Source: JALYOC01 sp036675345
GTDB lineage: Bacteria; Myxococcota; Myxococcia; Myxococcales; Myxococcaceae
NCBI GenBank assembly: GCA_036675345.1
Contig: JAKFFE010000032.1
Coordinates: 186,001 to 250,000, forward strand
Reading direction: 5' to 3'
DNA: 64,000 nucleotides
The notes under the pieces are model-generated. The model was not told where the DNA came from. It worked only from the letters and a program-made list of their open reading frames with translations, and did not search any database. Positions 57,941 to 64,000 of the stretch are shown piece after piece. Position 1 is the first letter of the stretch; each line of letters begins with the position of its first letter. The translations under genes were made by a program, and so were the position numbers.

Positions 57941-59470
57941 CTACACCGGGTAGACGCAGTGCTTCTTGCGGCGCTCCGGCTCGAAGTTCCCGCTGTAGGT
58001 CTCGAACCGGCGGACCAGCTGGCCGCGCAGCTCATCGCTGGGGACGATCTCGTCGATGATCAGCTCGGAGGCCAGCTTGTAGATGTCCACGTCCGCCCGG
58101 TACTCGTCTCGCAGGGTCTGGACGTAGGCGGCACGCTCTGCCTCCGGCTTCTCCTGGATCTTGTTGAAGTACACAGCGTTCACCGCCGCCTCCGGACCCA
58201 TCACCGCGATCATCGCCTGGGGCAGGGCCAGGGTGCAGTTGGGGGCAAAGCCCGGCCCACTCATCGCGTACAGCCCGGCCCCATAGGCCTTGCGCACCAC
58301 CACCGAGATCTTGGGGACGGTGGCCTCGGAGACCGCGCTGATCATCTTGGCCCCGGCGCGGATGATCCCCGCCCGCTCCACCTTGGTGCCGATCATGAAC
58401 CCGGGCACGTCCGCCAGGTACAAGAGCGGGATGTTGAAGGCGTCGCACAGCCAGATGAACCGCGCCGCCTTGTCCGCGGAGTCCACGAACAGCACCCCGC
58501 CCTTGTACTTGGGCTGGTTGGCGATGATCCCCACCGGGCGGCCGTCGATCCGGGCCAGGCCGGTCACCAGCTCCTGGGCGAACAGCTTCTTCACCTCACA
58601 CCAGCTGCCCTCGTCGATCAGTTCGTAGATCAGCTCGTGGATGTTGAAGGGCTTGTTCTGGTCCGCGGGGATGATCTCCTCGATCTTCTTCCCCGAGGCC
58701 TTGGGGGCCTTGGCCTCCGCCCGCGGCGGCTGCTGGCGGAAGTTCGGCGGGAAGAAGCCGATGTAGCGGCGGGCGAACTCGATCGCCTCCTGCTCGGTCT
58801 TCACCAGCACGTCTCCACAGCCGGAGACGGTGCAGTGCATCCGCGCCCCGCCCATCTCCTCCAGGGTGACCTTCTCGCCGATCACCATCTCCGCCATCCG
58901 CGGGCTGCCCAGGTACATCGAGGCGTTGCCCTCCACCATCACCACCACGTCGCAGAAGGCGGGGATGTACGCGCCCCCGGCGGCCGAGGGTCCGAACAGC
59001 AGGCAGATCTGGGGGATCTCCCCGGACATCGCCACCTCGTTGTGGAAGATCTTCCCCGCCCCGCGGCGGCCGGGGAACATGTCCACCTGATCGGTGATCC
59101 GCGCCCCGGCCGAGTCCACCAGGTAGAACAGCGGGCACTGCAGCTTGCGGGCGGTCTCCTGGATCCGGAGGATCTTCTCCACGGTGCGGGCGCCCCAGCT
59201 GCCGGCCTTCACCGTCGAGTCGTTGGCCATCACGCACATCGCGCGGCCGTCGATCTTGCCGAAGCCGATGATCACCCCGTCCGAGGGCAGCTCCGAGTCC
59301 AGGTTGTTGGCCAGCTTGGCGTCCTCGACGAAGGTCCCCTCATCCACCAGCAGGCGGATGCGTTCGCGGGCAAACAGCTTCCCCGCCTCCTGGTTCTTCG
59401 CGTGGTACTTCGCGGCGCCGCCGCGCTCCACTTCCGAGATCTTCTGGTGCAGTCGCTGGTCGAAGGACAT
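57941..59470 (-). CDS. Acyl-CoA carboxylase, carboxyltransferase (beta) subunit
   Basis: From ATG 59470 the product has 509 residues, the family norm. Both crotonase-fold halves are present: the N-terminal half has DSAGARITDQVDMFPGRRG and GPSAAGGAYIPAF, the C-terminal half ADVPGFMIGTKVERAGIIRAG and KAYGAGLYAMSGPGF. It moves a carboxyl group from biotin to an acyl-CoA. The C-terminal block differs from both PccB (KAYGGAYDVM) and typical MccB (GSYGAGNYGMCGR), so propionyl-, methylcrotonyl- or another acyl-CoA cannot be chosen. The biotin carboxylase partner is not in the window. A crotonase resembling methylglutaconyl-CoA hydratase lies 2.3 kb upstream. A strong terminator follows. Confidence 0.93.
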   Translation of the reverse strand: MSFDQRLHQKISEVERGGAAKYHAKNQEAGKLFARERIRLLVDEGTFVEDAKLANNLDSELPSDGVIIGFGKIDGRAMCVMANDSTVKAGSWGARTVEKILRIQETARKLQCPLFYLVDSAGARITDQVDMFPGRRGAGKIFHNEVAMSGEIPQICLLFGPSAAGGAYIPAFCDVVVMVEGNASMYLGSPRMAEMVIGEKVTLEEMGGARMHCTVSGCGDVLVKTEQEAIEFARRYIGFFPPNFRQQPPRAEAKAPKASGKKIEEIIPADQNKPFNIHELIYELIDEGSWCEVKKLFAQELVTGLARIDGRPVGIIANQPKYKGGVLFVDSADKAARFIWLCDAFNIPLLYLADVPGFMIGTKVERAGIIRAGAKMISAVSEATVPKISVVVRKAYGAGLYAMSGPGFAPNCTLALPQAMIAVMGPEAAVNAVYFNKIQEKPEAERAAYVQTLRDEYRADVDIYKLASELIIDEIVPSDELRGQLVRRFETYSGNFEPERRKKHCVYPV

Positions 59471-59619
59471 GGCCGCGGGGTCTACCAGAAACGTGTCTGA
59501 CCGGAAGCACTCAGCGCGCGGCTTTGCCGGTGGGGGACTTCCGTTCAGCCCCTGGCGACCTACCTTCCTCTCTGACGACCGGGTGGGCGTCCTGGGGACT
59601 TGAGAGGGAGCAGACACAC

Positions 59620-59961
59620 ATGATGGACAAGCTGATGAAGGCCTACGTGGTGAAGGAAGTGATGCAGAAGGTGACCAAGGACGCCTCGAAGATCATGCGC
59701 AAGCAGCTGAAGAACTTCGACACCGACAAGGCGCTGCACCGGATCGGGCTGTCTACCTACCGGCCCGGACGCGCCTCGGCGGGCAGCGCCTCCCTGTTCC
59801 TGATCGGCGCCGCGGTGGGCGGACTGGCCGCGCTGATCCTGGCGCCCAAGGCGGGCTCGGAGCTGCGCGCCGACCTCAAGAACCGCTTCGCTCCGCAGGA
59901 AGACGCGTACAACAGCACCCCGGCGGTGCGGCTGGAGACCAACCCCTCCGCCCGGGTCTAG
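59620..59961 (+). CDS. YtxH-like small membrane protein
   Basis: The 113-residue product starts at ATG 59620 (GGGAG nine bases upstream). An N-terminal amphipathic region (MKAYVVKEVMQKVTKDASKIMRK split by charged residues) precedes one membrane helix (LFLIGAAVGGLAALILAP) and the segment PKAGSELRADLKNRF, which is the YtxH-type motif. YtxH-like proteins are small stress-associated membrane proteins of unclear role. It overlaps the convergent downstream gene's stop by four bases. Confidence 0.78.
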   Translation: MMDKLMKAYVVKEVMQKVTKDASKIMRKQLKNFDTDKALHRIGLSTYRPGRASAGSASLFLIGAAVGGLAALILAPKAGSELRADLKNRFAPQEDAYNSTPAVRLETNPSARV

Positions 59962-61736
59962 GGCGTCGCCCAGCCCAGATAGGTGCGCACCCAGATCGGG
60001 CGCACCTCGCTGGGGGGCCCGGAGGTAGAGGCGCCCACGTAGCGGCCATCTCCCAGGGAGATCCCCACGTGGCCGCCCTTTCCGAAGCTGAAGAAGGTCA
60101 GGGTCCCGCGAGGGGCGCTGGCCCCGGCGCGGATCCGCTTGTGCTTGTCGAAGAAGCGGAACGCGTCCTGGGGCCGATCCTCGGACAGCGGGCCCTTGAT
60201 CCGCATCGAGCTGCGGTAGGCCTCGCGCACCAGCGCCATCGCGCAGCCGTGCCAGGAGCCCTGCGCCGGGCCCTCATTGGGCGGTGGGTTCATCGCAAAG
60301 GCGATCGCCCGCTCGGCGCCCAGGATGGGAGGGGCCTCCGCCAGCCCAGGCAGTCCCTGGCCCAGCGCCTTCTCCAGCAGTTCGTGGGTGCGGGGGCCGA
60401 AGATCCCGGTGGGGTTGGCGGCGTACCGCAGCTGCAGGGTGCGGATCGCCGCCTCGGTGCGCGGGCCGTACACCCCCGGGGAGGTGACAAACCCATCCCA
60501 GTCCAGCAGCGCGACCCGGAGCAGCGCGTTCTGCAGTGACCACACCTCCCGACCGCAGCTGCCTCGTTCCAACACCACGCCCGGGGTTCGCGCCGCGGGC
60601 TCGGAGGCCCGCCGCAGCCAGACGTTCATCGCGCTCCGGGTCAGCGGGCCCACGCCCCCGGTGGTGGGGACGCCCGCCTTCTGCTGGAAGGCCTTGAGCG
60701 CCAGCTCGGTGCGGGGGCCAAAGGCGCCCGGGCCGGTGGACATCTCGGTGCGGGACAGATCGCCCAGCGCCACCAGGGTCTCCTGGGCCCAGAGCACGTC
60801 CTGGCCGCTGTCTCCCCGCCGCAGCTCGCGGACGCGGACCGGCTCGGGGTGGCTGGGGGCCTGCACCGGCGGCAGCCCGCCTTGATTGGCCCAGAACTCG
60901 GCGGCCTGTCCCATCGCTTCGGTGGCCAGCACCCGGGCCTGGGGCCTGCTCCCCGCCAGCGCCACCCAGGGTCCCAGCGGATTCGCGGGGCCCGGACGCA
61001 CCATCCCCAGCCGGGTGGCGTTGGTGACCGGCGCGCAGGCGATCACCGGATGCCCGGCGGAGGCCAGCGTCTGGGCCTCCTCGGCGGACACCGATCGCCA
61101 GCCGCGACGGGCCCCGTGCGCCTCCAGCCAGAGGGGAACATCCGCCGGCAGCAGCTCCCGGCCAATCCCGGCAGAGGTGGGCTCCCCGGACGCATCCACC
61201 CAGTGGGGGATCTCCACCCCCATCGCGCAGGTCACGTCCCAGACGAAGATGTGCCCGTAGGTGTTGCTGGTCCTCGGCGCGTAGCGGGGGTTGGTCTCCA
61301 CCGCGAACTGGTCCAGCACCGCCTGGTAGCGTTCGGCGGTCCGGGAAGAGACCGGACTTCGGGTGGGCGCGGCGGCGGCGATCCAGTGACGGACATCCGC
61401 GGTGCCCGGCGCCGCCCGCCTGCCGCTCCAGCCGCCGGGAGGTGCCATCCCGCCCAGCGCCTGGCGCAGCCCGGCCAGGGTCTGGGAGCAGAGGATCCCG
61501 GAGGCCGGGGTCTGCCACTCCTCCTGCAGCGTCTTGAGCGCCTGGGTGGTCTTGGGGCCAAAGCGCCCCGGCCCGGTCTGGACCTGCTCTTCGGTCAGGT
61601 AGCCCAGGGCGATCAGCGCCCGCTGCAGCGCGGCCACCGCCTCGCCCTCGTCACCCGGCTTGAGTTCCACTTCCTGGAGCCCGGCGGCAAGCTCCGCCGG
61701 TGAGGGTGCGATGTGGGGATCCTGGAAGAGGCGCAT
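59958..61736 (-). CDS. Protein with three peptidoglycan-binding domains and an NlpC/P60-like C-terminus
   Basis: The 592-residue product has a PG_binding_1 repeat near 20-95 (LQRALIALGYLTEEQVQTGP), then a Cys-containing mixed domain (about 110-300) with a peptidase-like look (SNTYGHIFVWDVTCAMGVEI). Two more PG-binding repeats follow near 305-375 and 390-465. The C-terminal about 110 residues show Cys in WHGCAMALVREAY and His in GKGGHVGISLGDGRYVGAS, matching the order in NlpC/P60- or CHAP-type cell-wall peptidases. The second domain may also be a Cys peptidase-like fold. No signal peptide is present, so it may be released by lysis or a dedicated system. Likely a cell-wall or spore-cortex hydrolase. 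Confidence 0.75.
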   Translation of the reverse strand: MRLFQDPHIAPSPAELAAGLQEVELKPGDEGEAVAALQRALIALGYLTEEQVQTGPGRFGPKTTQALKTLQEEWQTPASGILCSQTLAGLRQALGGMAPPGGWSGRRAAPGTADVRHWIAAAAPTRSPVSSRTAERYQAVLDQFAVETNPRYAPRTSNTYGHIFVWDVTCAMGVEIPHWVDASGEPTSAGIGRELLPADVPLWLEAHGARRGWRSVSAEEAQTLASAGHPVIACAPVTNATRLGMVRPGPANPLGPWVALAGSRPQARVLATEAMGQAAEFWANQGGLPPVQAPSHPEPVRVRELRRGDSGQDVLWAQETLVALGDLSRTEMSTGPGAFGPRTELALKAFQQKAGVPTTGGVGPLTRSAMNVWLRRASEPAARTPGVVLERGSCGREVWSLQNALLRVALLDWDGFVTSPGVYGPRTEAAIRTLQLRYAANPTGIFGPRTHELLEKALGQGLPGLAEAPPILGAERAIAFAMNPPPNEGPAQGSWHGCAMALVREAYRSSMRIKGPLSEDRPQDAFRFFDKHKRIRAGASAPRGTLTFFSFGKGGHVGISLGDGRYVGASTSGPPSEVRPIWVRTYLGWATP

Positions 61737-61764
61737 CCGGTTCCCATCCTACCTGGCTGGTTGG

Positions 61765-61788
61765 AAAATCCGACCTTGCCGGATCGGA
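61765..61788 (-). terminator. Weak terminator-like hairpin after the crotonase gene
   Basis: On the minus strand TCCGA, a 10-base loop and TCGGA (61788-61769) are followed by TTTT (61768-61765). It lies 12 bases past the crotonase stop. The stem is short. Confidence 0.35.
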
Positions 61789-61799
61789 ACTACACCCTC

Positions 61800-62576
61800 C
61801 TACCGCCCCTGGAAGCGGGGGGCGCGCTTCTCGGCGAAGGCCCGCAGGCCCTCCAGCCGATCCTCGGTCTTGAGGACCAGCTCGTACTTGGTCAGCTCCA
61901 ACCGCAGGGCGTCCTCCATGCCCAGGGACAACCCCTCATCGACCGCGTGCTTGGCTGCTCCCAGCGCGAGCGGCGCGTTCTGGACGATGGACTGGGCCAG
62001 GTCCACCGCAGCGGCCAGCAGCTGCCCCTCGGGGGCTACGCGGTTGATCAGGCCCAGGGTCAGCGCCTCGGCGGCGGGGACACGGCGGCCGGTGAGGATC
62101 AGCTCCTTGGCCCTGCCGGGGCCGATCAGGCGCGGCAACCGCTGGGTCCCCCCTCCGCCGGGGATGATCCCCAGCTTCACCTCGGTCAGTCCCAGCTCGG
62201 CGTGGGAGGCGGCGACCCGGAGATCACAGGCCAGCGCCAGCTCGGTCCCTCCGCCCAGGGCCACCCCGTTGATGGCGGCGATGAAGATGCAGTCGGAGGT
62301 CTCCAGGGCGCGCAGGGTGCGGCGCAGTCCGTCCAGGAAGGCGCGGACCTCCTCCTCCTTCATGGTGGCGCGCTCCTTGAGATCCGCGCCGGCGCAGAAC
62401 GCCTTCTCCCCAGCCCCGGTGATCACCACCGCCCGCACCGAGCGGTCGGCGGAGACCCTGGCGACCATCGACTCGAACTCGGCCAGCATCGCCCGGCGGA
62501 TCGCGTTGCGGCGGTCCTCCCCGTCGATCGTCCAGACCTCCAGCCCTTCCTTCGCCTCGATGCGGAACTCGGCCAT
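61800..62576 (-). CDS. Enoyl-CoA hydratase/isomerase, AUH-like
   Basis: From ATG 62576 (GGAGG four bases upstream) the product has 258 residues. Oxyanion-hole segments CAGADLKERA and GGGTELALACDLR and both catalytic glutamates (Glu112; Glu132 in LGLTEVKLGIIPGGGG) are present. The GAxxGLTEVxLGIIPGGGGTQRL pattern is shared with 3-methylglutaconyl-CoA hydratase (AUH/LiuC) of leucine breakdown, though ordinary short-chain hydratases can look similar. A carboxyltransferase beta subunit gene two genes downstream would fit the leucine route. The product is cytosolic. Confidence 0.9.
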   Translation of the reverse strand: MAEFRIEAKEGLEVWTIDGEDRRNAIRRAMLAEFESMVARVSADRSVRAVVITGAGEKAFCAGADLKERATMKEEEVRAFLDGLRRTLRALETSDCIFIAAINGVALGGGTELALACDLRVAASHAELGLTEVKLGIIPGGGGTQRLPRLIGPGRAKELILTGRRVPAAEALTLGLINRVAPEGQLLAAAVDLAQSIVQNAPLALGAAKHAVDEGLSLGMEDALRLELTKYELVLKTEDRLEGLRAFAEKRAPRFQGR

Positions 62577-62633
62577 GCGTCCTCCCAAACGTGGGCCGCC
62601 TTCTTAGCCGCAAAGGCGTTACATTTCCGGCTC

Positions 62634-64000
62634 ATGCAGACGCAGCGAGGATGGCGATACGCGCTTGGGTTCGGCGCGCTGGGGTTGGCGACGCAGGCGC
62701 TGGCGCGCGTGGGCGGCGGCGAGAGCTATGACAGCGGCGGTGGCCGCGACGGCGGCGGCGGGGACGGCGGCGGCGACCTCGGCTGGCTGATCTACCTGGT
62801 GGTCCGGCTGACCCTCCAGTACCCGCATGTGATGTTCCCGCTGCTGGCGGTGGCGGGGATCGGCTGGTACCTCCACCAGAAGAAGAACGGCCCCACCCCC
62901 CGCACCCAGCGGGCCTTCCAGGAGCGGGAGGCGCAAGCACGCACCGCCGTCTCCTCCCGGGAGGTGGAGTCCTGGATCTCCGCGCTGAAGGTGAAGGATC
63001 CCGGCTTCGAGCTGATCCCGCTGCTGGACAAGTCCAAGCAGCTGTTCCTGGACCTGCAGTCCGCCTGGTTCCGCCGGGACCTGACCCGGGTCCGCCCCTT
63101 CCTCTCCGACGCCACCTACCAGCGGCTGAATGTGCAACTGCGGCTGCTGGACGCCCAGCAAATCCGCGACGCGATCGCCGAGGTCCAGGTGCTGGATCTG
63201 CAACTGGTGGGGCTGGACCAGAACCCGTTCTACGACACCGTCCACGTGCGGATCCGCGCCTCGATGCGGGACACCGACGTGCCCTCCACCTTCTCCGATG
63301 ACGACGCCGAGGCCGCCGCCCGCCGCTCGATGGTGGAGGCCTTCACCGAGGTGTGGTCCTTCGTCCGCAAGCCAGGGGCGGTTACCAAGCTGGGCGAAGA
63401 CGCCTACCAGGGCAAGTGCCCCAACTGCGGGGGGCCGTTCAACGGCGGGGCGGCCAACTCCTGTGAGTTCTGCGGAGCAGTGGTCAACAGCGGCAACTAC
63501 GACTGGACCCTGGCGGAGATCACCCAGGGGGTGGAGTTCCAGCGGCAGCCCGCGCAGCTCCCGTCCCTGGAGGAGGCGCAGCGCACCGACCCTGCCTTGA
63601 ACCTCAACGTGCTGGAGGATCGCGCCTCGTTGATCTTCTGGCGCTGGATTGACGCCCAGAGCCGCGGCGACGTCAGCCGGCTGGCCAAGGTCGCCGCTCC
63701 CGAGGCCAGCGAGACTCTGGGCGCCGAGCTGCGCGCGCTGCAGGAGGCCGGCCGGCGCAAGGTGTTCCTGGAGTGCGCGGTGGGCGGGGTGAACACCAAG
63801 GCCTTCAACGTGGATCCTGCGGGCGACGACCGGGCGCACGTGGAGTTCCGCTGGAGCTCCCGGATGGGGGTGGTGTCCGGCGCCTCCAAGCCGGAGCTTC
63901 CCACCCTGCCCCAGCGCTGGGTGTTCACCCTGCGGCGCAAACACGGGGCGCAGACCCCGGCGGACAACGGGATGGCCACCTTCCGGTGCCCCAACTGCAA
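62634..64000 (+). CDS. TIM44-like membrane protein with zinc ribbon, 5' part
   Basis: The frame opens at ATG 62634 and runs past the right edge without a stop (455 codons visible). A leader (MQTQRGWRYALGFGALGLAT) is followed by a Gly/Ser/Asp-rich stretch (GGGRDGGGGDGGGD) and a membrane segment (PHVMFPLLAVAGIGWYL). The soluble domain (LFLDLQSAWFRRDLTRVRPF, LSDATYQRLNVQL) fits the TIM44-like/MRPL45 fold. A zinc ribbon follows near residues 263-283 (CPNCGG, CEFCG), then a second TIM44-like half; another CPNC begins at the edge. TACATT lies eight bases before the ATG and there is no Shine-Dalgarno. Role unknown; such proteins occur in bacterial membranes near envelope stress genes. Confidence 0.8.
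   Translation, partial: MQTQRGWRYALGFGALGLATQALARVGGGESYDSGGGRDGGGGDGGGDLGWLIYLVVRLTLQYPHVMFPLLAVAGIGWYLHQKKNGPTPRTQRAFQEREAQARTAVSSREVESWISALKVKDPGFELIPLLDKSKQLFLDLQSAWFRRDLTRVRPFLSDATYQRLNVQLRLLDAQQIRDAIAEVQVLDLQLVGLDQNPFYDTVHVRIRASMRDTDVPSTFSDDDAEAAARRSMVEAFTEVWSFVRKPGAVTKLGEDAYQGKCPNCGGPFNGGAANSCEFCGAVVNSGNYDWTLAEITQGVEFQRQPAQLPSLEEAQRTDPALNLNVLEDRASLIFWRWIDAQSRGDVSRLAKVAAPEASETLGAELRALQEAGRRKVFLECAVGGVNTKAFNVDPAGDDRAHVEFRWSSRMGVVSGASKPELPTLPQRWVFTLRRKHGAQTPADNGMATFRCPNC

Overview
The window is bacterial chromosome of a high-GC delta-type bacterium, most likely Myxococcota. Two C-terminal tails have the MYXO-CTERM layout (Cys, hydrophobic stretch, Arg cluster). Lipoproteins are abundant, GTG/TTG starts are frequent, and tandem-95, OmpA, KaiC-like and hybrid-kinase proteins fit that phylum. 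No rRNA, tRNA, CRISPR array, insertion sequence or phage gene was seen. Coding density is very high. No gene-free stretch exceeds 300 bases; the longest are 23799-24061 and 42388-42611.

Layout. 1-8931: tail of a cyanophycinase-like protein, a REP-like hairpin, a crotonase/3-hydroxyacyl-CoA dehydrogenase pair, a MYXO-CTERM phospholipase-C-like protein, small unknowns, Mrp, a lipoprotein pair and SppA. 8955-15637: RNA 3'-phosphate cyclase, an ArsB/NhaD-type transporter, a DUF885-like lipoprotein, two further lipoproteins and an orphan MshEN-domain protein. 15651-23798 (minus): scpA-scpB-rluB, with a long Gly/Arg repeat tail on RluB, then a HEAT-repeat lipoprotein and a TPR/dual cyclic-nucleotide-domain protein. 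24062-28835: lipoprotein, aldehyde dehydrogenase, RNase H-like exonuclease, zinc-ribbon/membrane/trypsin protein. 28937-39017 (minus): acyl-CoA dehydrogenase, unknown, meaB, rnc, two cyclophilins, era, der, yfgM-like, bamB-like, mutT-like.

39132-45813 is a signalling island. A hybrid histidine kinase and a stand-alone receiver face away from a small protein/KaiC-like ATPase/histidine kinase operon. The shared 224-base control region carries an 11-bp inverted repeat.

45818-51606 is the most interesting block: six translationally coupled or nearly coupled minus-strand genes. They are S-adenosylmethionine decarboxylase (speH), a DUF4178/zinc-ribbon membrane protein, an exported 53-residue protein, a DUF350 membrane protein, a membrane-anchored spermidine-synthase-like enzyme and a Tat-type FAD oxidoreductase. 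Two genes supply polyamine chemistry; the others look like envelope components.

Divergent from it lies one 6-kb ORF that joins a tandem-95 repeat lipoprotein, complete with a MYXO-CTERM tail, to a second signal peptide and an OmpA-type barrel protein. The window ends with an acyl-CoA carboxyltransferase subunit, a YtxH-like protein, a three-PG-binding-domain protein, a second crotonase and the start of a TIM44-like membrane protein running off the right edge. Together with the crotonase, hydroxyacyl-CoA dehydrogenase, acyl-CoA dehydrogenase and MeaB genes, this suggests active fatty-acid or branched-chain acyl-CoA oxidation.
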